A DNA stretch of 64,000 nucleotides from Globodera rostochiensis. Its lineage: Eukaryota > Nematoda > Chromadorea > Rhabditida > Heteroderidae. Made by a program: the position numbers and the translations under genes. Shown piece after piece: positions 50,218-61,367 of this stretch. The notes below the pieces were generated by a model. The model did no database searches and had not been told where the DNA came from. It saw only the letters and a program-made list of their open reading frames with translations. The DNA lies in assembly GCA_018350325.1 (NCBI GenBank), contig JAEVLN010000001.1, forward strand, positions 4,431,254-4,495,253. The letters run 5' to 3'. Position 1 is the first letter of the stretch; every line of letters starts with the position of its first letter.

Positions 50218-51748
50218 ATGGAGTCGAACGAGGACATGTGGAAGCTGGAATACTATCACGGATTGGTGAGTTACTTTTTTTCCTGATTTTTTTTAAAAAT
50301 AATTTTATCCCATTTTTGTTCAGCTGCCCAGAGAGGACATCAACGAACTACTGACGAAAGATGGCGACTTCCTGATCCGCAAGAGCGAGGAAACTTCTGG
50401 CCAGGAGCGGATCTACGTTCTCTCCGTCAACGTCTGCGGCCAGAACAGACATGTCATCTTCCGCAACGAGCGCGGGTTGATCGCCGTGGACTTTGGGCTC
50501 GAGAAAGGCCACAAAACAATACGGCAATTCATCGATGCACACCTGACCAAAGGGGACTCGATCAGCAGTGTGAGTGGAATTTTTTTGTTTTTTTTTTGAT
50601 CAAATTTCTTATCTCTTTTTTTCAGCAGGTCAAAGTCGTCCTCAAGAAAGGAATCACCAGGAAGAAATGGGAACTCGCGCATTCGACCGTCACGCAAGGA
50701 GCTGAGCTGGGCAGAGGCGCTTTCGGCATCGTCAGACTTGGCCGCTTCAAGGAATCGCCGAGCTCGCAATCAGTTCAAGTGGCCATCAAGGAGGTCTCCC
50801 AAACGAGCACCAAAGAGCAGGTCGAATGGGAAAAGGGGATTAATTCTCTGTTCATTTGTCAACCAGATTTGTTTCAGATCAAGGAGTTCATGAACGAAGC
50901 GCGGATCATGCGCCAATTCGACCACAAAAATGTCATCAAGTTCCACGGCGTTGCAGTTGGGCAGGAACCGCTGATGATCGTCATGGAGCTGGCGACCGAC
51001 GGCTCTCTTACCGACTACTTGAAGAAAACCAAACGAAGTCTGCGCAGCAAACTCTTCATGTGCTATGGGGCCGCCGCAGGACTGGACCACATTCACTCAA
51101 AGGGCACCATCCATTGCGACATCGCGGCCAGGAACTGTCTTTTCTCACAAAACACGGTGAATATTCGTTTTGGTTTTTTCTTTTTTAATTTTTTAATTTT
51201 AGGTGAAAATCGCGGACTTCGGCCTTGCACACAGAGGGACATCAAAGCCAATGGACAAGAACAAACCGATGCCGATCAAATGGCTGTCTCCGGATACAAT
51301 TCGCGATCTTGCGTTCACCCCCAAAAGCGACACGTGGGCCTACGGAGTTCTCTGCTGGGAAATCTTCACTAACGCGCAACAGCCCTTCCAATTCGTGTCG
51401 AACGCCGATGTTATTCCGATGGTGCGTCTGACGATTAACTAATTCTGTTTTAAAATTTTTGATTTACAGGTAATCCGTGGCAAACGACTCCAATTCCCGG
51501 CCGAGACGCCTTCTCTCTTTCCGGGCTTCATTCGAGCGAACATTTGGAACGGAGACGAATGTAAGTGTAAAAAAACTTTTGTTCACATGTGTCAATTTCT
51601 AATTTTAGCGCGCCGCTATTCGATACGGGAGGTCCTTGAGTGGATCGAGCAGCACATCGATGACATGATAGAAGATTCTACGACCACAATGCGTGTTGAT
51701 GTTACTCGAAGCCGCGCATCGAAACAGAGCGATCATTCGGCCAAGTAG
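50218..51748 (+). CDS. SH2-domain non-receptor tyrosine kinase (Fer/Fes-like nematode group)
   Basis: Cytoplasmic kinase: SH2 at the N-terminus (WKLEYYHGLLPREDINELL, then DFLIRKSEE; FLIR carries the phosphotyrosine-binding Arg), then kinase. Seven exons in phase. Glycine loop LGRGAFGIVRLG (about 50710), lysine in VAIKEV, helix C EFMNEARIMRQFDHKNVIKFHG, hinge VMELATDGSLTDYL. Catalytic loop IHCDIAARNCL, where the usual HRD Arg is Cys. DFGLAHRG, PIKWLSPDTI (usual APE is SPD), SDTWAYGVLCWEIF. It ends with a Ser/Lys tail, TAG 51746-51748. About 430 aa, typical of the short nematode SH2-kinases often expressed in the male germ line. The 5' half of one intron is an extra in-frame stretch (near 50830-50877). 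Confidence 0.92.
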
Positions 51749-51831
51749 AAGATGTCAGATGAGAAGGAGTATTATGTGATCTGTTGACGGGCGTCCCATT
51801 GTTAAGCTATTTTCTCACGTGATCAATGTGT

Positions 51832-52137
51832 AAATAAGTTCGCCTGTAACCGAATTTTGTCCCATTTACCCGTTGCTGTTGTGTAAATAAGTTCGCCTGT
51901 AACCGAATTTTGTCCCATTTACCCGTTGCTGTTGTGTAAATAACTTCGCCTGTAACCGAATTTTGTCCCATTTACCCGTTGCTATTGTGTAAATAACTTC
52001 GCCTGTAACCGAATTTTGTCCCATTTACCCGTTGCTGTTGTGTAAATAAGTTCGCCTGTAACCGAATTTTGTCCCATTTACCCGTTGCTGTTGTGTAAAT
52101 AACTTCGCCTGTAACCGAATTTTGTCCCATTTACCCA
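51832..52137. repeat. 53-bp tandem repeat, six copies (right arm)
   Basis: Reverse-complement units of the array at 48588-48793; ends with CCCATGTTTTG. Confidence 0.92.
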
Positions 52138-52537
52138 TGTTTTGAATAAATTCGATAATCATTTGACTACAAATTTGATACAAGCAATCCGGACTACCAT
52201 AAAACTATTTTTACGCAAAAAAATCTATGTTTTTTCAAAAAAAATTGGAAAATAGCCATTTGGAGTTTCTGAAGTGGGTTTGGTTCTTTTTCCCTGACGC
52301 GGGGGGGGGGGGTCTGAATCAATTCACATTAACTGATTAGGACTCTCGTCAGACTTGGAATACATATTTATTCTGCTCTAAATGATTGAAAAATGAAACG
52401 CTGATTCCTGCTCTGCTCGACTTGAGTCGTTGGATATCATTGGCCATTGCACGAATCCGAATCGGGCGGGTATTTTTCAATAAATTTTGAAAGAAATGCG
52501 TCACAATTATCCATTTTTAACGCGAAATCCATTTACA

Positions 52538-52641
52538 TTCCGCCCCTACCGCTTCTGTTTCCTTCTTGCTTTCTTTGCCGTCCGGAATCTCTATGAGCGT
52601 CAACGTGTTCTCATCGCAAATGAAAAAAGTTTTGCGTTGAA
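52538..52641 (-). pseudogene. Reversed fragment of glutamyl-tRNA synthetase
   Basis: About 104 bp matching, in reverse, the exon encoding FFICDENTS...[16 protein letters not shown] and its donor. It shares copy-1 variants (TTTTTTC before ATTTGCGATG; GCGGTAGGGGCGG) and lacks 9 bp. It abuts the right palindrome arm, where the left arm continues into GluRS copy 2. Confidence 0.9.
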
Positions 52642-52987
52642 CAGCGATTTGTGAAACACCCCCCCCCCCTCCCCCGATTCGTTTCATTTTCCATTATCAC
52701 TTTGTATGTGGCCACTTTATGAAAGCTGAAATTTGAATCTTATTTAACGGGTAATGTGAGACGCTTTCCCCCGGTTGGCGACGAAGTTGACTAGAGTATT
52801 ATAATAACTGGCTGAAAGGTATCTCTCTCCTCAGCGGGGGATCTGAGGAGTTGGAAACGAAACAATGTGTGACAGGGAGTGATGGTCACAGCAAAGGAGG
52901 GAGAGGAGGGGGGGGGGGGGGGGGGAGGCGGACGGACAAATTTCGGATCGCGCGGTCTCAATTGATTGCAGCTTCTTCTCAACGGCA
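52642..52987. other. Intergenic
   Basis: C-run at 52659-52670 and G-run at 52911-52925. No exon supported. Presumed promoter of the chitinase gene. Confidence 0.4.
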
Positions 52988-55346
52988 ATGGCCCGCATTC
53001 CCCTCATTGGACGTACAGTAAACTCTTCTCACTGTATCTACGGATCTCTTAAGGCGGCACTGTCCTGTGGCATTTTGCCATTCTTCATCACCTCCTCTTT
53101 ACCTTACAATTGTTCTTGGGCTCACCTCTGCAATGCCCCAAAGCTCAGAAGTGGGGTCCGGGCCCATCTCCAAACGGATGTTCGAGTCCCGTCGACCCTA
53201 ACCATCGACCGCCGTATTTTCAAGCAAAAGCCTTTTCATTTGTGACTAAACAATCCTTTTCCAAGGTCTGCTATTGAGCAGTGGTTTACGCGGGCAATGT
53301 TTGACGTAAGTTGTACAATTCCCCCCCCCCTCCCACCAAAAAAACTTTGAAAGGATTTGTTGCCATTCGCCAACCTCGGATGGGGCCCCGACCGATGCTT
53401 TCCCTATTCCTACGAAAGCTTTGTGATCGCTGCTCGCTACTTACCTCGTTTTGGGACCGAAAGCCCCGAAGGGAACGGACTGAGTCGGACAGAAAACGAA
53501 CGAAGGGATGTGGCGGCATTCTTTGCCCACGCCATTCAGGAGACCGGAATGAACGACATTTCGCTTTACCAAAGGTCACGAAGTTTGGAAGAAAGACGGG
53601 GCATTCTATCCCCCCCCCCCCCCGGGGGGTTTATCCAATCGAACATTCTCTTCAGTTTAGTTTGACAAACCAATCGGAGGCGGACGCTTGCTTTTACCGT
53701 GGGGGGTTGTTCAATTGGTTCGAGGGGGGTCCCGTGTCAGCATTTCTGGACTCCAACTTTCCGGGTTATCGGCCGGCCGAGGGTGCCAAATGTCTCAGCA
53801 ACGGAAGGTTTGAATTCGGTTAACCGGACTGTTATTGGATGTCGAGAAACCGGTTAACCGGACTGTTATTGGATGTCGAGAAACCGGTTAACTGGACTGT
53901 TATTGGATGTCGAGAAACCGGTTAACTGGACTGTTATTGGATGTCGAGAAACCGGTTAACCGGACTGTTATTGGATGTCGAGAAACCGGTTAACCGGACT
54001 GTTATTGGATGTCGAGAAACCGGTTAACTGGACTGTTATCGGATGTCGAGAAACCGGTTAACCGGACTGTTATCGGATGTCGAGAAACCGGTTAACTGGA
54101 CTGTTATTGGATGTCGAGAAACCGGTTAACCGGACTGTTATCGGATGTCGAGAAACCGGTTAACCGGTAACCGGTCTTGAACAACTTTAATTTGATGCTT
54201 TACAATGATCGAGCGATTGACGGCCGATGATTGATTGGGTGAATGATGTTTGATCTTTGCTGAAGTTCAGATACTGCTCGCCCTCCACTTTCTTCCCTTG
54301 TGCCAATGGGACTTCCGGGGATGGTCAGTTCTTCAACAGCTGCTACTTCGGAAGAGGGGCCATCCAGATTTCGTACAATTACAATTATGCTCAGGTCCAC
54401 CCTCCTCCCATCACCAGTCTTTCTTTGTCCACGTCCGTCTTCCCGTAAAGTTCCAAAAATGGCTTCACAATCACAACATCAGTGTTGATCTGTTGAACGA
54501 GCCAAATTTGGTGCTGACGAAGACGGACCCTCCGCTTGCACTGCTCGCCTCCCTCTGGTTTTACATGACCCCACAGCCCCCAAAGCCCTCAATGCACGAC
54601 ATAATTATTGGTAAGTAAAGAATGCTTTTAAAAATGATGACCCCCCCCCCCCCCTCTCAACAAGGTCAGTGGGAGGCTGGCCCAACAAATCGAGCGGCCG
54701 GGTTTTCGGGTCCAATTTTTGGGCCAACGAGTCTGGTGATCAACAACGAATGTTCGGGGGAGGATCCGGTAACGCCGGGGGGCGGAGGGGAAAACCGACG
54801 GATCCGAGCATTCAAATGGCTCTGTAAATATTTGGAAGTATCGGCAGGAAATCAGACGACTTTGACCTGCAAAAGTAATTTGAAGAGGGCTGTAATAATA
54901 AAAATGCATTGGTCAGAAATGCCTCGACACTTCGATCAGATTCCGCATAACGTTAGCTGGCAGCCCGACTGGTCGTCCAGCTGGCGAGATGAGCCCTGCC
55001 GCTGTGTCCCGGCCTCTTATGGGGGTTTGCCATTTGAGAGCCTCAGAACATTTGGCCCATTCATTTATTGTCAGGCGCCATCCCCTACTTTCAGCCTGGC
55101 TTTTACCCATCTCAGTTTGTGGACCAAAACGAGGCCAATAAGGCCCAATGCCAAATTTTGCTCTACGAAAATCCGCAAATATTTGGCATGGATCCGAAGA
55201 ACAGCGCCTGTCTGAACCACACAATGCCAGGGGAAGGGGCGGAAGTGCCCGAGGGGACGACGACGATAACGGCAAATTTGTCGAAAATGCCCATGGGGAC
55301 AGTCAACTATCTGCGGCCAAATCTGTCAATGATCGCTTTGGGGTGA
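52988..55346 (+). CDS. Secreted GH19 chitinase
   Basis: Cleaves chitin (eggshell, pharynx lining or moulting structures in nematodes). ATG at 52988; exon 1 (MARIPLIG) joins in phase to WHFAILHHLLFTLQLFLG, a signal peptide, then a Cys/Pro-rich stretch. GH19 domain: SAIEQWFTRAMFDD, LGWGPDRCFPYSYESFVIAARY, VAAFFAHAIQETG (catalytic Glu position), SEADACFYRGG, CYFGRGAIQISYNYNYA (family signature, usual GR-G-PIQL-x-x-NYNY), LNEPNLVLTKTDPPLALLASLWFYM, and IRAFKWLCKYLEV. A C-terminal Cys-containing part (CRCVPASYGG...) follows. Stop TGA 55344-55346. An intron contains the 34-bp array (53817-54172). About ten exons, all in phase. Confidence 0.9.
53817..54172. repeat. 34-bp tandem repeat in a chitinase intron
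   Basis: About ten and a half units beginning CGGTTAACCGGACTGTTATT, with T/C variants. Each unit holds the palindrome CCGGTTAACCGG. Confidence 0.95.
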
Positions 55347-55411
55347 AACGTAAAAGACACCACCAATTGGAATTAAGAGAGTGCATAAATTGGGTAATTA
55401 TATTTTTAATT

Positions 55412-55432
55412 GATCGATCGATCGATCGATCA
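55412..55432. repeat. GATC microsatellite
   Basis: Five tandem GATC (ATTGATCGATCGATCGATCG). Confidence 0.9.
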
Positions 55433-55541
55433 ATATTGCCTTTCGTCATCGCTCGATAAATGCTAATTTCGCTTTCTTTTTCGTCATTCGCTGCTGCCTT
55501 CTTTCCACCAAGAATCTCTGCGATTCACTTTATTTTTTCCA

Positions 55542-56352
55542 ATGTTCAAAAATTTGGCCTTCTCTTTAAACAATTTACTTTCCCTAATTGCTCTCCTCCT
55601 TTCCCACATTCTGAGTGAAAGTCGGGAGCTTAAATTGTATCTAATCCCCCTGAATCGGTTCAAATTCCCTTTGCCCCGTTCTTCGAGCAGTACACTTCCC
55701 GATGATAAAAAAGTGTTTGTGAAACTGCCAAAGAAAAAAGGACTCCGTCCCGTTTTTGTGACCTTACATACGCTGGAGGCGCCTTATCTTTATTTGGATG
55801 AATTGAACAAAATTCGGTCAGTCGAAACAGAGGCCATGAGAAACTTTCTGATAACGAAACTGCAGGAGGAGGCGGAGGAGAAGCTCAGCCAGTCCAGACT
55901 CACAGGCAAATTGAACTTGGCCGCTCGAAACCTCTTTTTCACAATTCCCAACCCACCAATTGACCGTTCGCACAACTTTATCGTAACGCACGGCGAAATT
56001 AGGTGAGCATTTTGAAACGAATGCCAAAGGAATTGTGCCAATATTCGGTCGTAAAAGCTTTGCTTGTAGATTTAGCGCCGAAATCTTCGAGCATTGCAAC
56101 GACCATTTGCTGGTCGATGGCCACCCCCGCTGCATTTTCTTTTACATTTCCGTGGACGACGACGACGAGCAGGCCGGCAAGCAGGATTGCTTGCATTGGC
56201 TCATAATGGGCAGACCTCCGACCCAATTGGTCATTCAGCAACTGAACGGCGTGGAAACTTATGCGTGGCGCGAGGCGAAAGGAAAGACCACTCTGATGGA
56301 GCAGGACAAATGGGAGAGCGGCACCAGAAAGAACAAAAAGCCTACCCAATGA
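55542..56352 (+). CDS. Secreted protein of unknown function (about 255 aa)
   Basis: Two exons. ATG at 55542; hydrophobic start (LLSLIALLLSHILS), a likely signal peptide. Exon 1 contains DDKKVFVKLPKKKGLRPVF and a Glu-rich helix (FLITKLQEEAEEKLSQ). It ends at a GTGAGC donor (56001) and joins in phase to FSAEIFEHCNDHLLVDGHPRC, an acidic DDDDE patch, then CLHWLIMGRPPTQLVIQQLNGVETYAW. Stop TGA 56350-56352. Four Cys in the second exon. I do not recognise the family. It lies between chitinase and another small gene; a secreted nematode-specific protein is the plain reading. Confidence 0.65.
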
Positions 56353-56763
56353 TAAGACATTTGTACTTGTTGATGCCGAACAGAAATTGACGATTATTGA
56401 CCATTTCAAGCTTTAATCATTTGACAGATAATCAATGGCACAATGATGGAAATTGTAAATTAAGTTCAGCTGAGTTCGTCGGTCAAGAATGTGATAAGTC
56501 CAATCAGCATGCTCCCCCCCCCTATTCTCGTTAATGTTTGTCGTCCATTCCAAACATTTCTAAAATGCTTTTCCCCATCTCCAGCTTAAGCGTTGCATTG
56601 TTAAGCTGACAATGACAAAGCCCCCCCCCGTACGTCCCTGTCCCCGTCGTTTTGCCATTCCATTCTCAGCCAATAAATACTCTTTGAAGTCGAGGGGCAG
56701 GGAATGTCTGTCCCATGAAAGCGTCCCAAAGTCGCAATTCCCCTGGCCCCCTCCCTCCAAACG

Positions 56764-56771
56764 TATATAAA
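56764..56771 (+). promoter_or_regulatory. TATA box
   Basis: TATATAAA, 72 bp before the ATG at 56836. Confidence 0.5.
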
Positions 56772-56835
56772 CCGAAGCGCATATGCTTTTATTACTAACG
56801 CTGCCATTAACACATTAAATTGGTAATTCGTCCGA

Positions 56836-57310
56836 ATGATTGGCCTCTGCAACATTCCGCCCGGCTCGCCTCTTTTCGGCGTCGACGTCTTTTCCGCTCG
56901 TCCGCGCTTCGATTGGGACAAAGTGCCGTCCTCGTCCATTTGCGAGCGCTTTGAACAGCGAAGCTGCATCAAATCACCGCGCAAAATGCTGCGTTATTTG
57001 AAAGACGGACGAAAAGTGTGGGGCGAAAGAGTGACTCATCATAGTCAGGTGAGTGAGCGGATTGTGTCGAGAGTCTCGAGCAGTTCGGGTAAAGGATTTT
57101 GCTCATGTTCAGCTTAAATTACATGGTTCACTCTCGCCATTTCAGCCCCAATCTTCCGATCAGTGCTGGAAACAGACACTTTCCCGCTTCCGACTAATCG
57201 TCCACACCAGCAGAGAACTTCTCTTCGCTAGGAGGGAGCAGCAACCGTCGCCCCCAATTCACCTAAAACCGTCGCTTTTGAACGGTTGGCTCAGCGCACA
57301 AAAATGGTGA
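56836..57310 (+). CDS. Small protein, unrecognised (about 125 aa)
   Basis: Two exons: MIGLCNIPPGSPLFGVDVFS...KMLRYLKDGRKVWGERVTHHSQ, a GTGAGT donor at about 57048, acceptor CCATTTCAG at about 57145, then SDQCWKQTLSRFRLIVHTSRELLFARREQQ..., ending NGWLSAQKW, stop TGA at 57308-57310. Basic, with Trp and Arg; no signal peptide. No family recognised. Confidence 0.5.
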
Positions 57311-57540
57311 GAAAGCGGGTGAACAAAAAAGGAATTTCGTCTCTATTTTTTGACTTTTGCAATTTGTGCCATTTCTGCTCTAAATAATTTACCGCAATTT
57401 AACACAATTTATCTCATAATGACTTTTACAGCAGCAGCAAAACGACATCCTCTGCCAAAGTTACACTCAAAAATGTGCTAGGAAAGAACGATGACGGCAT
57501 ACATTAGCAGAGGAAGAGAGCAAGGAAAGGAGAGGAAATT

Positions 57541-57637
57541 ATAAAAATCATTTTGTCAATTCCCCCCCCCCCCCCCCCCATTTTTTTTTTACCCATCCCC
57601 CCCCCCCCCGCTCGAATCGGGGGGGGGGGGGGGGATC
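57541..57637. repeat. Poly-C then poly-G cluster
   Basis: C-runs of 18 and 13 followed within 15 bp by a 17-G run; together they could form an intrastrand hairpin. Confidence 0.85.
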
Positions 57638-57797
57638 CCCTGCCAAGATCACTCCAAGGATTAAAGAAAACATTACACTAAATTATTCAAATACAAAACT
57701 CAAGACTTTCATCAATGAAACAACAAATTGCATGTGACTTTTAACTTAAACTTTGTTTATTCTTTGATCGATTCAACTCAAGCAGCTTTTTGTAAGT

Positions 57798-58720
57798 TCA
57801 GCACAAATTGCACGTCTTCCGACAAAAAGTGGCCATAATGTCCCTCCGGGCGATGTTCCCGCACATTCGCTCCATTGCGGCACAGTTCCTCCCCACGTCC
57901 TCACCTCAAATGCTTTCTCTGCTATCTATCCGTCCCCCCCCCCCCCCCCGGGGATGCAATTGTTTATGAAAATGGCAAATTCGTTTGGCCCACCCCCACT
58001 CCTCACATTTGTCTTCGCTTTCCGTTGCGCGTCCACTCGGCGTCGTCCCCGCTTTCTCCCCAATTTGCCCCGTTCCGCTGCGGTCCGATAGCGTCTCAGT
58101 CGCCGTTCGGACGGTTTTTTCCGTCGATTCTGCCGTCTTAATGGCCATCGTCGTCGGTTTCCCTGCCGTTTCGTTAGTTTTGCCGCCGTTCCCACGGCTA
58201 ATTGCAGTTACATTCCCACAATACCCGCAAGTCAATGCACAATGAGAGCGAAGAAACAAATGGTACAAGGCTTCCCGACACAATTGGGTAAAACCGACAC
58301 ATTTTCTACTTCGATCAGAACCTTCCGTTAGAACAGTGAAAATCAGAGAAAGTTTAGAAAACAATTAATTACATTTTTCTTGACTTTCTTTAAGTGCTTG
58401 CACTACGGTAAATGCGGGTGATGGTGTGATGTTCCATCCGGCATACGGATAATTGGTGGGTGGTGGAGCACATGACGAAGGTGAAGAAGCACACAAAACC
58501 AAGCGGTTGAGGGGGGAGGCGCCGCAGCATGCTTTTTTGGTGGGGGGGGGGGAGTTGAAAGTTGAGCTGGAGAGGTTACAAAACCGGGCTGCTTGATGGG
58601 CTGGGTCAGCGGCGGTTGGGGAAGCGAGGAAAAGGACGGCGGGTGGTGAGAAGCACTGCTGAGGAAGATGAAGAGGTAGAAAATGGGAGGGAAAATCGAA
58701 AAAGCTGATGACATCATCAT
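57798..58720 (-). CDS. Secreted ShKT-domain protein
   Basis: Minus strand. ATG at 58718-58720 gives a signal peptide (FSIFPPIFYLFIFLSSA), then a Pro-rich stretch with C-runs. Middle exons are not fully resolved. A later exon (58330-57990) encodes RKCVGFTQLCREALYHLFLRSHCALTCGYC, an ShKT domain with its six Cys region, then a Thr/Glu/Lys-rich linker. A donor at DK|C joins in phase to CEDVGRNCAAMERMCGNIARRDIM then ATFCRKTCNLC and stop TGA (57798-57800): a second ShKT domain at the extreme C-terminus. Such domains bind channels or act in secreted enzymes; here there is no catalytic domain. In plant-parasitic nematodes related proteins occur in secretions, which is only an analogy. A TATATA lies at 58764-58769 before the start. 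Confidence 0.7.
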
Positions 58721-58763
58721 AATTACGAGTTCAAAGTCTGCGGGGTTGGGATGAAATGCAGAG

Positions 58764-58769
58764 TATATA
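58764..58769 (-). promoter_or_regulatory. TATA box of the ShKT gene
   Basis: TATATA on the minus strand, about 45 bp before the ATG at 58720. Confidence 0.45.
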
Positions 58770-59342
58770 ACCCGAGAAATTTTGTACGGTGGGGGGTGAT
58801 ACCAACTAACCATTGTGAGTTAATGGGAGGAACGAAAGTTTAGAAGGCAGATCACTCACTTTCCAATGGTTGGGGGAGAGGGGGGGGGGGTGGTCACGCG
58901 AGGACACAATGAAGCCGGGGGGGGGGGGGGGAAACAGAACAATGGCAGAGCAGTGGAATAATTAGAACGAACACTGCCGACTTTATTCAACGATTTGAAT
59001 TATATTTTTAAATTGGTTGTAAAGATCAATAAATATCTTATTGTTTAACACCAAAAATCGGGAGTTTTAAACTTTTTCGAGTTTTTCCGCCTGCATGTTT
59101 ATGTAAGAAAATCGCGCACGTTCGATGTGCAGACAATTCGATCTTTCTTTTAAATGACAGAACGCCAAAGATTTATTATTTCCAACAATTCTAATCGGTT
59201 AATGCAGAAGCACTCAAATTGCACGGTTTCGAATGGTTGAAAATGTTAGTTTCTGAAGAAGTTATAACGAAAAAACAACGATTTGAGGTCCGTCCCTTTT
59301 GGACGCGGTATCCGCTTTATTTTAGCGCATTTGTCAAATTGA

Positions 59343-61367
59343 ATGGAGAAATTGCTATCGCCAAATACTGCCAGTATTCAGTCGACCTCGACAACAACAA
59401 CGGCAACAGCTTCGTCGAATAAGGATGAGAATAATAAGGAAAAAGACGTGGAACAAATTTGTCATTGGATTCGTGAACTGAGAGAACACGAAAAGCGTGA
59501 AAATGCCTTGTTACAGATCAGGTTTGCCTTTATTGTTGTCAGAACTAAACAGTCGGGCACAACAAATTACGAATTGATTTAGCTTCATGAAAAGTTCTAG
59601 AAAATGATGACACCGACAGGCGTCGTCGGACATTTAATTTACTTATAGAAAACGAAGAATTGTCCACTCTTTTTTCATCTTTTTTGAAAACTTTTGGCGC
59701 CACCGCCGCCACTGGCCATTTATCAGTAAAATGGACATGAAATTTTTAAGCAAACGGCGCGAGGGAGTGGAAGACCTTGCTGTTTGGCTGTGGTACTCTT
59801 ATGGAACTGTGAGGTAATTTAGAAACAATTTTTACAAAATCATTTTTTCTTTTATTATTAATATACGCGTTTCGAATTTTGGAAGTTGCTTGCGGTGCCT
59901 AGGCGCTAGCGACACATTCAAAAACTGCTTAATGTTGTTTCTTTTGAAATTTTCAAAATTTTCCATTTTTTGCAGATTGTTAATTTGGGAGGGGGGAGTT
60001 TGGTACGTGCCTGTCCTACCGAATCTTTTTTTTTTGTCTCAGCGTGCTCCTCCAAGAAATCATCAGCATTTATCCTTACATTTTGCCACCTACGCTCACA
60101 GCTGCCCAGTCAAACCGCGTCTGCAACGCGTTGGCACTTATGCAATGCATTGCCTCCCATCGAAACACGCGCAAGCAGTTTTTGGACGGTAAATGAAAGG
60201 GGGGGGGGTACATTGTCACTTCCGCCAGCAGTTTTGAAAGTATAACTTTTTAAGCTCAACCAAATCAAAACAAAATGCCATACGAAAGCTCTAAGCTTTT
60301 GAAATTAATTCTTGAAGAAGTTATTTCAACAACTGTGTAAAACCTCGATTTGGGTGCTTTTTCACATTGAACTTTTCAAAACGAATGAACGAGCCCTTTT
60401 TTCCCAAATGATTCTTCTTATTTAGAGCTTTTGAATGACATCTTTTTTGCTTTATTTGGTTGAGTTTAAAAAAAAGTTAGACATGAACTGCTTCGAGGGG
60501 GGGGGGGGGGGATGGGAAACTGGAGCAAAATCCATTTCGTTTGAATTTTTTACAGCAAAGATTCCGCTGTATCTTTATCCGTTCCTCCACACGACCAATG
60601 ACTCTCGGCCATTTGAATACCTTAGACTGACTTCTCTGGGTGTTCTCGGCGCCTTGGTAAAAACTGATGAAAAAGAGGTAGGCGCAAATTCTCCAATTTC
60701 CTCAAATTTCTGACCATTAACTGTCAATCGCTTTAAGGTGGTCAAGTTCTTGCTTTCAACTGAGATCATTCCTCTCTGTTTGCGAATTATGGAACAAGGC
60801 ACGGAGCTCTCGCGCACCGTCGCAACATTTATTCTTCAAAAGGTCCTTCTCGATGACATCGGCCTTTCTTATGTGTGTCAAACGTACGAACGCTTCTCGC
60901 ACGTTGCTATGGTTTTGGTAAGATTATATTGTGGGAGAACAACGTTTCTTTTGGCCGAGCCGAATTAGCTCCAGGGAGTAGTTAAGAGCTATGCCTTTTG
61001 ACCGAAAAACATTTTAAAAATATGTTCACTAAAACGATTAATAATTATTCAAAAAAATGCTTTTTGAGTTTCGTTCATCATTCATTCATCATATACCTTT
61101 ACTAAAAATAGATTATTTGTTTAGGGCAAAATGGTCATTCAACTGTCGAAGGAGCCATCGCATCGGCTGCTAAAACATCTTATCCGCTGTTACCACCGCC
61201 TGTCCGAAAATAATCGCGCCCTCCAAGCGCTGGCTCAGTGTCTTCCGGATCAGCTTAAGGATGAAACCTTCAAAAATTTGCTTGACCAGGACCGTCCAAC
61301 TAAGCACTGGTGGAAAATGCTTATGAAGAATTTAAGTACGCCTCGGGGATCTGGTGTTTGTCGGTAA
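59343..61367 (+). CDS. CNOT9: CNOT9/RCD1, CCR4-NOT complex subunit
   Basis: Armadillo-type scaffold of the mRNA deadenylase CCR4-NOT. ATG at 59343; Ser/Thr-rich N-terminus, then [24 protein letters not shown]. Exons in phase: [22 protein letters not shown] (donor GTAATT at 59815), [38 protein letters not shown] (60045-60190), [40 protein letters not shown] (60556), [38 protein letters not shown] (60738), then [26 protein letters not shown]...[12 protein letters not shown]. Near line-for-line match to the family. The end (after MKNL) is read to TAA at 61365-61367, but GTACGC there could be a donor to a further exon. Confidence 0.92.

Larger units (their letters stand above)
50060..52537. repeat. 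Right arm of the palindrome
   Basis: Partner of 48189-50021. Contains the intact kinase gene and a six-copy 53-bp array. Ends at ...CCATTTACA, next to the reversed GluRS fragment. Confidence 0.95.

Noticed and set aside
48189..52537. Palindrome as an intact transposon
   Set aside because: No terminal repeats, transposase or target duplication; the arms are a kinase gene with its flanks and part of GluRS.
55999..56409. 136-codon minus-strand frame
   Set aside because: Opposite strand of the secreted unknown, whose own frame has a signal peptide and a good splice junction.
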